From Alopecurus myosuroides (Eukaryota; Streptophyta; Magnoliopsida; Poales; Poaceae), in the NCBI GenBank assembly GCA_028641055.1, contig CM054059.1:45148477-45212476 (forward strand): a DNA stretch of 64,000 nt. Direction: 5' to 3'. A program made the position numbers and the translations under genes. The stretch's first letter is position 1; every line of letters begins with the position of its first letter. Positions 44,791 to 54,526 of this stretch are shown piece by piece. The notes under the pieces are model-generated. The model ran no database searches. It worked only from the letters and a program-made list of their open reading frames with translations, and was not told where the DNA came from.

Positions 44791-47700
44791 TCAAACCTGC
44801 TGCTCGATCTTCTGCATCCCAATCTTCTCTCGAAACTCGACAAACTTGTTGCGTCCGAGAGCTTTTGTGAGTATATCAGCAAGCTGTTCTTCAGTGCTCA
44901 CATGTTCAACCTCCAATGTTCCCTCCTCTATCTGCTCCCGTGTGTAATGGAACTTGGTATCGATGTGCTTGCTGCGATTGTGATGCACCGGGTTCTTGCA
45001 TAGAGCAATAGCAGATTTATTGTCGATATGAAGTCTGAACTTTGGCTGCTTCTCCCCGGTGAGTTCACTGATAAGCCTGTTCAGCCACACTCCCTGACAC
45101 GCCGCTGCTGCTGCTGCGACATATTCCGCTTCACAGGAGGATGTTGCCACTCCCCCTTGCTTCTGAGAGCACCACGAGATCATGCTGTTGTTGAGGAAGA
45201 ACACATACCCCGAAGTGCTTCTGCGATCGTTGATGTCCCCGGCGTGATCAGTGTCACTGAAACCAACAAGGCCCGCCGTCCCTCCGCTCGTGTAGCGGCA
45301 GCCATAATCCGTGGTTCCTCGTATATAGCGCAGTATCTGCTTGACTGCTGCCCACTGCTCCTGACCTGGTGCTTCCATGTGCCTACTCACGAAGCCCACG
45401 GCATGAGCAATGTCAGGTCGAGTATTGACCAGATATCGCAAGCTTCCAATCATGCTCCTGTACTCTATCGTGTCCACTACGGTGCCATCCACGACCTTCC
45501 TCAGCTGGAGACGATGTTCCATGGGAGTGCTGCAAGGATTGCACGCGCTCAGGCCTGCGCGCTCCAGGATCTTCCTTGCATACGCCGACTGCGTCAGCGT
45601 TATCTCCCCCTGTCGCTGCTGCACCTCGATCCCTAGGTAGTAGCTCAGTAGACCGAGGTCGCTCATCTCGAATGACTGCATCATTTGTGTCTTGAACTCG
45701 ACAATCTTTTCAGTGTTGCCACCTGTTATCACAAGATCGTCGACGTAGACACCAACTAGCAGATAGGAGCCTGGCTTACCGCGGCGGTAGACACCGTGTT
45801 CCAGGGAGCAACGCCTGAACCCGAGTGACGCGAGCATTGCGTCGAGCTTCTCATTCCACGCGCGCGGAGCTTGACGAAGACCGTACAGTGCCTTGTCCAA
45901 TTTGAGCACCTTGGAGACGTCCTTGTCGATGGAGAAACCAGGTGGCTGTTGGACGTACACCTCCTCAGCCAGCACGCCGTTCAGAAACGCTGATTTGACG
46001 TCCATATGGTGTACCTGCCACTGTTCGTGTGCGGCGAGCGCGAGCAGCAGGCGCACCGTCGCCAGGCGTGCTACGGGAGCAAAAACCTCGTCGTAATCCA
46101 CTCTTTGCCGCTGCGAATATCCTTTGGCTACCAGCCTTGCTTTATGCTTCACGACGGCGCCGCTCGGGTCCCTTTTTACCTTGAAAACCCACTTCATTCC
46201 AATGGCCCGGTGTCCCTTTGGCAGTGACGATGGCGACCAGGTGGCATTATCCTCTATGGATTTCAGCTCCGCCTCCATTGCTCCTCGCCATGCTGGGTCT
46301 GCAAGTGCGGCGTCAAGGCTCGTGGGCTCATCAGCGGTAGTGAGCCCGAGTGTTTCCTCCTCCTCAACCGGCGCCGTGGTGTCGAACAGGTTCGTCAGGC
46401 GCCTATACCGGTGAGGCCCTCCCGAGTCCGTGTCCAGGTTGTCGTCACGCGTGAGTGGCGTTGCAAACTCCACTTGGACTGGAGACAGTGTTTGTGGCTC
46501 GGACGATGGCGTGGAAGCAGTGGACGGCGACGATCCTGCGGCGTTGTCCCTCTCGCCCATCTGCTGCACAGTAGGGGAAGACGGAGTTCTGCCTGCTGCC
46601 GCGGCAGAGATTTGTGCCGGATTTCCTGCCACGGCAGCGTTTTCCGCGCGTTTCCCTGCCGAGCCCATCTCGCCTGCATCTTCTTCGCTAGAATAGATAA
46701 CTGTGAAGGTGCTCGAGCTGAGGGCATTGCCACTGTCACCGGGCTCATCCCACTTCCATGTGCGCTGTTCCTCGAAGGCCACATCACGTGTGATTAGAAC
46801 ACGGTTCTTCACGGGATCAAAAACCCGATATGCCTTCGATCCCTCCTCGTACCCCACGAAAATGCCCTGCACGGAGCGATCAGCAAGTTTGTTCAGTCCG
46901 GGCCCCAGCTTCTTGACATGTGCTACGCATCCAAACAGCCGCAGGTGGTGAACACTTGGTTTTCTCCCATGCCATAGCTCATACGGGGTCGAGCCATCGA
47001 TGCTTCTTGAGGGCGCTCGATTCAGAAGGTAAACTGCAGTCCTCACGGCCTCCCCCCAAAATGGAGCGGGTACCTTCATGGATTTCAGGAGGCAGCGCGC
47101 CATCTCGACCACTGTCTGATTCCGGCGTTCGACGACTCCATTCTGTTGTGGAGTATATGGAGCGGTGGTGTAGTGCCTGACTCCCTGCTCTTGACAAAAT
47201 TCAGAGAACTGGGTGGAGTTGAATTCGCCACCACGATCTGACCTGAATGCCAGCAACTTGCACTCACGCTCGTTTTCAGCAAGCGCCTTGATCTTCTTGA
47301 AGAACCTGAGCGCCTCGTCCTTCGTCTTGATTAGCTCGATCCACATGTATCTCGAGTAATCGTCCACCACCAGCAAGAAATACCTTCTTCCTCCTGCGGT
47401 TCCAGGCGTGATTGGGCCGCACAGGTCCGTGTGCACCAGCTCCAGGCCACGCTTCGCTCGGAACGCCGTCGCGCGAGGGAACGGCGTGCGGTGCTGCTTC
47501 CCGATCGCGCACCCGTCGCAGAATGCCTCGACGTGGCTGATGCCAGGCAGTCCGCGGACCAGCTCCTTCCTAGCCAGCGTCGTGAGCGCGCGAAAGTGCA
47601 GATGGCCGTAGCGCCCGTGCCACAGCCACGCGTCATCATCCCGCTTCGCAAGGAGGCTCACCGGTGCGGCGATGTTCAACTGCACCGTGTACAGCCTGTT

Positions 47701-49182
47701 GCGCGTCCTGCCCACGCGCGCAAGGACCTTCCGTGGCTTGTCGAGGATGCACATGACGCCGTCCTCGATGGTGATTTTGCATCCTCCTTCGTCGAGCTGC
47801 CCGAGGGAAACTATACTGCTGCGAAGATTGGGGATGAAATAGACCTCTGTGAGTGCCCGCTGGTCTCCGGTGAGGCACTCGAAGACGACGGTGCCTCTCC
47901 CCCTGATGTCCACGACGGATCCGTCGCCGAAACGCACGGTCCCGCGCACCGTCTCATCCAGTGATGCGAACGCGTCTCGAGACCCAGTCATGTGACTGCT
48001 GGCGCCTGTATCCAGGTACCAGACGCCCGCCGGCGCAGGGACGGGGATCACTTTCTCCTTGTGCAGGTTCACCTCGTGCGCGACCACGTCGCCGGTGATC
48101 ATCACGAGTGCGCACTCCTGCGCCATGAGCAGCCCACATTCCTCGGCTGCTTCCTCCACCTGCGCCAGGTTCGCGGTCTCGCCGCGCTTCTCCCTGCCCC
48201 GCTGCGCTTTTCGGCACTCTTTCTTCCAGTGCCCGGGCTTGCCGCAGTAACGGCAGTTTCCCGGCTTGCGATCGCTGCTGCCGCCGTCCGCTCCGCCGCG
48301 CGTCTTCTCGCCATACTGCGCCTTGGGCTTGGCCTTGCCCGTCTTGTCACCGCCCGTAGAAGGCGATGATCCGTGGGAGCGCTGTCGCTGACGCGCCGCC
48401 CACTCCTCCTCGGTGAGCAGGAGCTTGCCTCCGTCTCCCTCAGGTTCTCCACCGCGCCCATCTGCCGCCGACAGCCGCCCGCTCAATTCCTCGATCGACA
48501 TGCCGTTGAGGTCGAGTAGTGTCTCGATGGAGCACGCCATCTGCGAGTAGCGGGCCGGCACCACACGCAGAAATTTCTGCACCGCCGCGAGCTTAGTGAT
48601 CGGATCGCCAAGTGATTGGAGCTCGGTGATGATCCCGGCGAGGCGGAGCGAGAAATCCTCGATCGCCTCATTGCCTTTGAACCCATGGTTCTCGAAGTCG
48701 CGGCGGAGTTTCTGGCGTCGCGCCTCTCGCACGCGATCGACTCCGACGCGCATCACTTTGATGGCATCCCACGCGGCCTTCGCGCTGTCCTTCGCGGCGA
48801 GCACCGGAACCATCTCCGGCGGGACCGAACGCAGGATCGCGCCTAGCGCCTGCCTCTCCTGGCGTTCGTCCTCTTCGTCCTCAACTCCGGGATCGATCGC
48901 ATCCCAGAGCCGCGCACCTTGTAGCTGCACTCGCATCAGGATCGCCCACTCGGTGTAGTTCGTCCGAGTGAGCATCGGCAGATGCATCGCACCACCGCCG
49001 CCCCCGCTCTCGCGGATCACCTCCCTCACCACGATCTCGCGCCCGCTGCTGCTCTCGCCACGCCGGGCGAGGCTGCGACCGCGGCTGCGCTCACGACTTT
49101 GATGGGATGGGGTTGCGTCTCTGGCCGGTGGCTTCGAAGGGGAACGGGAGCTCGCCTTCGCCTTGCCGCCGTCGTCGGCCAT
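44791..49182 (-). CDS. Copia gag-pol polyprotein, 1463 aa, intact
   Basis: A single uninterrupted frame starts at ATG 49182 (MADDGGKAKASS). In order: a basic N-terminus; a gag domain from about residue 70 (TRTNYTEWAILMRVQLQG); a CCHC zinc knuckle at 310-323 (CRYCGKPGHWKKEC); aspartic protease with Asp391 (WYLDTGASSHM); integrase zinc domain (WHGRYGHLHF, then CDGCAIGKQH near 555); integrase core with Asp586 (HTDLCGP), an Asp in RSDRGGEF and Glu in VVERRNQT; reverse transcriptase with DVKSAFLNG and YVDDLVITG; RNase H with DTDHAGD and SSCEAEYVA. The length is usual for plant Copia. GC-rich codon use contrasts with the neighbouring AT-rich elements. With intact ORF, PBS, PPT and near-identical LTRs it looks potentially autonomous. 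Confidence 0.97.
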   Translation of the reverse strand: MADDGGKAKASSRSPSKPPARDATPSHQSRERSRGRSLARRGESSSGREIVVREVIRESGGGGGAMHLPMLTRTNYTEWAILMRVQLQGARLWDAIDPGVEDEEDERQERQALGAILRSVPPEMVPVLAAKDSAKAAWDAIKVMRVGVDRVREARRQKLRRDFENHGFKGNEAIEDFSLRLAGIITELQSLGDPITKLAAVQKFLRVVPARYSQMACSIETLLDLNGMSIEELSGRLSAADGRGGEPEGDGGKLLLTEEEWAARQRQRSHGSSPSTGGDKTGKAKPKAQYGEKTRGGADGGSSDRKPGNCRYCGKPGHWKKECRKAQRGREKRGETANLAQVEEAAEECGLLMAQECALVMITGDVVAHEVNLHKEKVIPVPAPAGVWYLDTGASSHMTGSRDAFASLDETVRGTVRFGDGSVVDIRGRGTVVFECLTGDQRALTEVYFIPNLRSSIVSLGQLDEGGCKITIEDGVMCILDKPRKVLARVGRTRNRLYTVQLNIAAPVSLLAKRDDDAWLWHGRYGHLHFRALTTLARKELVRGLPGISHVEAFCDGCAIGKQHRTPFPRATAFRAKRGLELVHTDLCGPITPGTAGGRRYFLLVVDDYSRYMWIELIKTKDEALRFFKKIKALAENERECKLLAFRSDRGGEFNSTQFSEFCQEQGVRHYTTAPYTPQQNGVVERRNQTVVEMARCLLKSMKVPAPFWGEAVRTAVYLLNRAPSRSIDGSTPYELWHGRKPSVHHLRLFGCVAHVKKLGPGLNKLADRSVQGIFVGYEEGSKAYRVFDPVKNRVLITRDVAFEEQRTWKWDEPGDSGNALSSSTFTVIYSSEEDAGEMGSAGKRAENAAVAGNPAQISAAAAGRTPSSPTVQQMGERDNAAGSSPSTASTPSSEPQTLSPVQVEFATPLTRDDNLDTDSGGPHRYRRLTNLFDTTAPVEEEETLGLTTADEPTSLDAALADPAWRGAMEAELKSIEDNATWSPSSLPKGHRAIGMKWVFKVKRDPSGAVVKHKARLVAKGYSQRQRVDYDEVFAPVARLATVRLLLALAAHEQWQVHHMDVKSAFLNGVLAEEVYVQQPPGFSIDKDVSKVLKLDKALYGLRQAPRAWNEKLDAMLASLGFRRCSLEHGVYRRGKPGSYLLVGVYVDDLVITGGNTEKIVEFKTQMMQSFEMSDLGLLSYYLGIEVQQRQGEITLTQSAYARKILERAGLSACNPCSTPMEHRLQLRKVVDGTVVDTIEYRSMIGSLRYLVNTRPDIAHAVGFVSRHMEAPGQEQWAAVKQILRYIRGTTDYGCRYTSGGTAGLVGFSDTDHAGDINDRRSTSGYVFFLNNSMISWCSQKQGGVATSSCEAEYVAAAAAACQGVWLNRLISELTGEKQPKFRLHIDNKSAIALCKNPVHHNRSKHIDTKFHYTREQIEEGTLEVEHVSTEEQLADILTKALGRNKFVEFREKIGMQKIEQQV

Positions 49183-49203
49183 TGCGGTGGATGAATCTGG
49201 TTA

Positions 49204-49216
49204 GGCTCTGATACCA
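49204..49216 (-). other. Copia primer-binding site
   Basis: TGGTATCAGAGCC on the minus strand is complementary to the 3' part of initiator tRNA-Met, the usual primer of plant Copia elements. Confidence 0.9.
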
Positions 49217-49218
49217 AG

Positions 49219-49592
49219 TGTTGTTTCAGTCTTGCACTCGCGCTGCTGTTTCTCTGACAAAACTGACGAGACAAAACAGAAGACAATATTTTGGTGCAGC
49301 GTACCTCTTGCCACTTTTCTGATTATCTCTGAAATACTTATTACAGCTGATCGATCATGGGGTATCTCCACTAACTGAACGCGCCATCCCACGTCCGGAG
49401 AATACTCACCTTGATCCTACTACTACGGAGCCGATCGCACAGAACGCGTCAGCTCCAACTAACTGAACTAGAAAAACGTTGGACAGAAAACGACTAAGTC
49501 CTAACTGAACCTCTACCTGTACCGTGTGTTGCAACGGCCAAAACAAGCACGTGTTCAGTCCTATGCTAGCAAGTCAGAAGGTTTGAACAACA
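49219..49592 (-). repeat. Copia 5' LTR
   Basis: 374 bp, aligned without gaps to the 3' LTR; differences are seven single substitutions. Confidence 0.95.
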
Positions 49593-49626
49593 GCAGCAAC
49601 CCGGCGAATAGAGAAAAGGAACCCAT
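49593..49626 (-). pseudogene. neprosin exon 1, start codon side
   Basis: ATG at 49626, then GSFSLFAGLL, cut by the Copia insertion at the duplicated GCTGC (minus strand). The frame is continuous with LLMLLAGG on the other side once one TSD copy is set aside. Confidence 0.85.
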
Positions 49627-49682
49627 GACGCTCGGCTGCAAAGGATCGGAAGACAAGTCCGGCTGGGATCTTAGAAGCGCCA

Positions 49683-49692
49683 CTATTTATAG
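49683..49692 (-). promoter_or_regulatory. TATA box of the neprosin gene
   Basis: CTATAAATAG on the minus strand lies about 60 bp upstream of the ATG, as expected for a plant Pol II gene with a short leader. The Copia insertion downstream would be transcribed from it in the sense direction. Confidence 0.7.
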
Positions 49693-49699
49693 GAGGGGT

Positions 49700-51572
49700 G
49701 GTTTAATTTGATCGTATCCGTTTCAAATCGTTTACATTTGGCATGTGTAGATGCGATTCGATTTTCTATAAGGGAAATGAATTCTGATATTAATTGGCCT
49801 CCTTTGCAAGGGAATGTATATCTCGGTATCTGTCTTTCCATTTCCTAGTCTTTCTACAATAGAAATAGTAATCATGATACTTTTCCTGCTGTTAACAAAT
49901 GTTTTAAATTTTTTTTTTTGTAAGTTTTTGGTCGATGGAAAATTATGATAGAGCTAGGTCGCCTCAAGAGTCAAGAGTCGCTAGATTTATATCGTGATAC
50001 CATACGTGATGTGAGTTGAGAGCTGCGGCCAATGGGAGCTCGATGGAGGCGGAGGAGGCACCGATGGAAGAGGAGAGGCTGAACATGTACGCCTCCATTG
50101 GGAGCTTTTTCGGTAAGGGAAACTCCTACGGGACTGTGAGCGATCAGACGGCGGGGGGAGGGGGGGACGGTGAAGTAGGAAGGAGCACTACGGGGTTGCT
50201 TACTTAAAGGGGGCACAAACGGCTGATTTACATAGAAAAAAAAACCTAAAACTAGGACTTGCTAGGAGCAGCCGCCGCTCGCCGGACCTAATCGTCAAGA
50301 ATGACGTAGTCCGGCTCGCTGCATAGTTGGCCCGGCAAGCCGGAAGGGCGCGGCGGTGTAGCCGGGTGGGCGGGGGCCGGTGTCGCCTACGTCAGCTTGG
50401 GGGGGGGGGGGGGGGTTGCCCAGTCCACTACCAGGACTGGCCTACGAGCGACCGGAACCACGTGGGGCAGTGCTTGAAGGCTTCCTCCTTGCCTCCTCAT
50501 CCTTCCCTGCCGCGCGCGCCTCCTCCTCCATGGTCCCCGCCCCAGCGGCCACCGCCTCCGTGGCCTCGCGCTCCTCCTCCTCCTCCTCCTGCAACTTCCT
50601 GGCTTCCATGGCGGAGTCGTGGAGGACCACGCCCAGGCCCTCCCACCGTGAGAGGTCATCGGCAGCTCTTCGTCTTCCGTATTAACCGGGAGGCGCGGTG
50701 GGATGCCAATCCGCAGCAGCGCAGCAGCACGGCGACGTCGTTCCGCCTCCGTGGATGGGACGTCGGAGAGAGCTATGGGCGACCACGAGTGGTACATGCT
50801 CCAAAGTACGCATGCCGGTAGAGGTTGTGCTCCTCTGCGAACCATGTGTCCCCGTGGCCGTTGTCGAGGGCGAAGGCGGGGTCGCGCGGAGGTCCTCCGA
50901 CAGCTCCTCCCGGCGGAGAAGATCTCGACCTGCCGCTCAATGCCATCCCTGGGGACAAGCGGCATCGGAATCCTCTCCGAATTGACATCCCGATGGCGGA
51001 GGGAGGCTGGGGGTGGGGGCTAGGGTTTTGCGTTCTCCAGCGAGGTGGGGACGCAGTGAAGTGGGGGCGATTGGGGCGGTGGATTGGGGACAGGGTAGGG
51101 ATGCTTGGCCCTTAATAAGACCGTGAGGGGAGGCAAATGGGCGGTGGGACACCCATGTTGACCGCGCGAAAGAGGGGTCTGTGCCATGTCCGCGGCTGCA
51201 AATAACCCAACCAAATTTTGACCGAATTTGAGCATGCCCAGACGAAAAACAGACTGGAGCGCGAGGAAGGTAGCCCCGTAGGGGCCTATTTTCTAGCGGG
51301 ACTCCTTAAATCGGGCCTGTCCGAGCCAAGTAGGAAGCCTCGTATGAGATGTCCTCGGGGTTGGAACTGCTTCAGGCTCTTCCCCGACACTGCTGCAAAA
51401 CTACCATACAACTTTCATTTTTGTCGGAGCTCCTTTGGCTTTTACTGCAACATCTCAAGTTCTTCATTACTTGGTAATGTTAACACACTCTTTTTTGTTC
51501 TTCTTCCATGATACTCAAATTTTTCACAACAACGAAAAACTCGGTTTCTTTCCTGATCCTGGTTTTCGTTGC
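49700..51572. other. intergenic; GC-rich decayed coding-like segment at 50330-51200
   Basis: 49700-50000 is AT-rich with nothing seen. 50000-50210 has a short plus-strand ORF (MEAEEAPMEEERLNMYASIG) I cannot assign. On the minus strand from about 51000 to 50400, three frames in turn give protein-like sequence (LDNGHGDTWFAEEHNLYRHAYFG, then a Glu-rich coiled-coil-like stretch ARKLQEEEEEEREATEA), suggesting one frameshifted ORF of the kind often carried by grass DNA transposons. I do not recognise the family. 51200-51570 has nothing clear. Confidence 0.4.
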
Positions 51573-52189
51573 CACTACTAAAAAGGGATAATAAGAACAT
51601 CTCGCTACGAAAACGACATCGAGAAAGCCCACGACTATTCATAATTATGGTCAAATAGGCCACACAGAAATGGCCACGAGTGCAGAGCTAACATGGGCCA
51701 CGGTGATTTCAAAATTTCCATTATGTACCAATATAGTAGAAATGCATATATGTTGACCGCTCTTTCCAATAGTCACCCCTATTTTAACGGTGGTCCATAG
51801 TTGCCGTTATAAAATGTGCGTATCTATATATACAGCCCGGTAACCCGTAGAGGAAAGCATAGCCCCAAGTCTATCGGCACTCACTTCCTACATCTTGATC
51901 CGGCATGGTGATGGATATCGAGGTCATCTCGCTGACTCTCACTTCCTAGCACGGCGTGAGAGAATGCATCCGCCATATGAATGCATGGCCGTTCCTCCAC
52001 CTTCTATCCTCTTCGGTAAGATCTAGTCACATCGGGTCGGAGATGTGTTATGGGGTTGTCACGGTAATAGTCATCGTTGGATGACTTGTGAGTTCGTAGG
52101 ACTTGTGCGACTTGGGAGTCGGTGATATCAGTATCGAGGCGATTAAAGACGATGTAACCAAGTTCGTCTCCTTAATATGAGGTAAAGAC
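51573..52189 (+). mobile_element. CACTA transposon end, cut by a gypsy element
   Basis: CACTACTAAAAAGGG at 51573 is a typical CACTA terminal sequence. The next 600 bp hold short inverted motifs (GTGGCC / GGCCAC family: AATAGGCCACACAG, AATGGCCACGAG) as in subterminal regions. The element is interrupted at 52190 by an LTR; the other terminus is not in the window. Confidence 0.65.
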
Positions 52190-53764
52190 TGATACGTCTG
52201 CAACGTATCTATAATTTCTGATGCTCCATGATCATATTATGCCAATTGCTACATGTTTTCTCCTTTATTTATAGCATTTTTATACGTTTTCCGGGACTAA
52301 CCTATTAACAAGATGCCAAGTGCCAGTTCCCTGTTTTCTGTTGTTTTTTGTTTCAGAGTTCTTCTGGAAACATTCTCGGAATTGGACCCCACAAAGCCCG
52401 AAGTGCCTATTTTCCCTGGAAGCATCCAGAACACGGAAGGAGAGTCGAAGACGAGCACTAGGGGGCCACACCACAGGATGGCGCGGCCTCCCCCCTGGCC
52501 GAGCGGCTATGGGTGTGGGGCCCCCATGCCTCCACCGCCTCTGCCATTTCGCCTATTTATTCCCCTCGGATGGAAAACCCTAAGGACTTGATCAAAGATC
52601 CCCGAAAAGTTCCGCAGCCGCCGTCGTCGTCAACCCTAGATCAGGGGGGTTCTGGAGCTGTCTCCCGGCACCCTGCCGGAGAGGATATCATCGCCGGAGG
52701 CTTCTACATCACCATGCCTACCTCCGGAGTAATGCGTGAGTAGTTCCTCCCTGGACTACGGGTCCATAGCAGTAGCTAGATGGTTTTCTTCCCCTCGTTT
52801 GGCTCCATGTTTAGATCTCGTGAGCTGCCTATCGAGATTGATCTTATGTAATTTTATATGATGTGTTTGCTGGGATCCGATGAATATTGAACTTATGCCA
52901 AGTTGATTATAGTATTTTTTGCATATGTTATTTGTGATCTTGCATGCTTTCCGTTGCTAATGGTTGCTCTGGACAATTAGTTGCTAGTGACTCCAAGAGG
53001 GAGTATTTATGCTAGATAGTGGGTTCATGCCTCCATTTCGCCTGTGCTCGAAAGACAGAAAGGGGCGCGTGAGTGCCACTAGGGAGGATGTGATGTTGTC
53101 AGTAGGGAGAAAACAGCAGTGTGAGTACCCGCGTGTACAATCATTGCTTACATTACACACATTGCTTAATGCAGCTATTTGTTGCTTGCAACTTAATTCC
53201 TAAGGGGGGTCGGATGATAACCTGAGGGTGGATTATTAGTCATAGATGCAGATGGATTTCGGTCTATGTATTTTGTTGTAATGCCCGCACTAAATATCGT
53301 AGTAGTCATCATGTTATACTATGCACTACGGTGCAACCTCTATTTGTCAATTACCCAGCTGTAATTTGTTCACCTAGCATGTTATCTTTATGGAGAGACA
53401 CCACTAGTGAACCTATGGACCCCGGTCCATTTTCCACACTGTTAAACAAACCACAACAATTTCCTGCTTTCTTTACTTACTGCAAGCATACATCATTTTC
53501 CACACTATACGTCTAATCTTTGTTTTCAGCAAGACCAGTGAGATTGACAACCTCACTGTACCGTTGAGACAAAGTATTTTAGTTCTGTTGTGTATAGGTT
53601 CCACGTTGTTGCTGACACCGGTGAGGCGCCATCACCATCGTCAGTGGCATCAACCTTACCGAGATCCTCTTTCTCCTACTGGATTGATAACCTTGGTTCT
53701 TAACTGAGGGAAATTCTTCCCGCTTTCTCATCACACCCTCCTCTTGGAGTTCCCAACACCATCA
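52190..53764 (+). repeat. 5' LTR of the non-autonomous gypsy
   Basis: It runs from TGATACGTCTGCAACG to CCAACACCATCA, 1575 bp. It aligns over its first ~900 bp with 57312-58208, with many substitutions and small indels, so the element is not very young. Confidence 0.85.
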
Positions 53765-53989
53765 ACGCAATCAAAGAATTTCTTGCACCGTTGCCGGGGA
53801 GGATGAAGTCTTCTGGAAAGGGGAGTCTCTCACTCTCAACCTCTTTATTTTCTTTAATGTCTTGTTTTTATTTTTTTCTTGTTTTTCTTTTCTATATTAA
53901 AAACACACACAAAATTAGTTTACTTTATAACTGTTATTTATTTGCTTGCTGTTATTTTTGCTTTTCTGCTCTTAGTTTAATCTCTCATC

Positions 53990-54526
53990 ATGATTCTACC
54001 CAAGTTTACCTTGAAAGACGTACCAATAGGTAGCGGTGTTATAATTGGGAAAGATAATATTGGAGAATTCTTTAATTATGTTAGTAAGCATGAAGAATTT
54101 GAGGATAGATCCTTAGCTGAACTTGCTCCAGATTATGAAACTGTTGCAGCATCTTTAGTTCGTATGCTCGAAGCTAGGTTTGTTAACCTTAATACCCTAA
54201 TACAACAAATGTTCGTCAACCTAGATAACATTAAGGATAGCGAAAGAAGGGAGTTTATCCTAGAAACCTTGTTTAAAGTATTTGATGATGTTGCCATTGC
54301 GGCTAAAAAAGTTTTTAATCGATTTGAGATGTCAGGATCATGTGTAGATGTTAATAGCACACCGGGTAAAGCCAACGATAAGGACATTAAAATACCAATA
54401 CCCTTTAAATTGGTAGGAATGCATGAAACTCTAGAAAAGATTTTTGATTGGATTGTTCCTGCAAACCCATTTGATGAAAGTAGTGTACCTAAAAGTGCTG
54501 ATAAAGGACCTCTAAAACTTCTATAG
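53990..54526 (+). CDS. gag-like ORF of the non-autonomous gypsy, 178 aa
   Basis: It starts at ATG 53990 (MILPKFTLKDVPIGSG) and reads without interruption to TAG. The protein is mostly helical in appearance: acidic N-terminal part (SKHEEFEDRSLAELAPDY), a middle with heptad-like hydrophobics (LVRMLEARFVNLNTLIQQM) and a basic, Pro-containing end. No zinc knuckle, protease or other enzyme motif is visible. Its place 225 bp after the LTR is that of gag, but it is shorter than a full gag. Non-autonomous gypsy families in Triticeae keep such an ORF while borrowing pol from relatives; whether this one is functional is unknown. Confidence 0.6.
   Translation: MILPKFTLKDVPIGSGVIIGKDNIGEFFNYVSKHEEFEDRSLAELAPDYETVAASLVRMLEARFVNLNTLIQQMFVNLDNIKDSERREFILETLFKVFDDVAIAAKKVFNRFEMSGSCVDVNSTPGKANDKDIKIPIPFKLVGMHETLEKIFDWIVPANPFDESSVPKSADKGPLKLL

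Larger units (their letters stand above)
44407..49592 (-). mobile_element. complete, young Ty1/copia retrotransposon, 5.19 kb
   Basis: Two 374-bp LTRs (44407-44780 and 49219-49592), each TGTTG...CAACA, flank one intact polyprotein ORF. The tRNA-Met primer-binding site TGGTATCAGAGCC lies at 49216-49204 on the minus strand, two bases inside the 5' LTR. A polypurine tract TTTGAGGGGGAG precedes the 3' LTR. The 5-bp TSD GCAGC is at 44402-44406 and 49593-49597. I count seven substitutions and no indel between the LTRs (about 1.9 percent). Confidence 0.97.
31507..49626 (-). pseudogene. neprosin-domain (DUF239) gene split by three transposons
   Basis: Neprosins are secreted plant glutamic peptidases first known for cutting after proline. 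Read on the minus strand: exon 1 (49626-49593 joined to 44401-44355) encodes a signal peptide MGSFSLFAGLLLMLLAGG. Exon 2 (34052-33884) starts the neprosin domain (YYGFSVTMDVYDF, SNAIQIGWE). Exon 3 is split (33786-33771 and about 32227-32210). Exon 4 (32120-31972) reads TNGFQTFCPNTYC. Exon 5 (31881-31507) reads SASGDWLVYCAFN...IGRYPKSLF...GQFFYGG and a TAA stop. All four introns have GT..AG ends. A Copia sits in exon 1, a MULE in intron 1 and a LINE in exon 3. The activation-peptide domain expected between exons 1 and 2 is missing, so it was already a short version. As it stands it cannot yield a full protein. Confidence 0.87.

Noticed and set aside
47431..48369. Long opposite-strand ORFs in the Copia element
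   Set aside because: They are GC-rich shadows of the minus-strand polyprotein, with no domain of their own.
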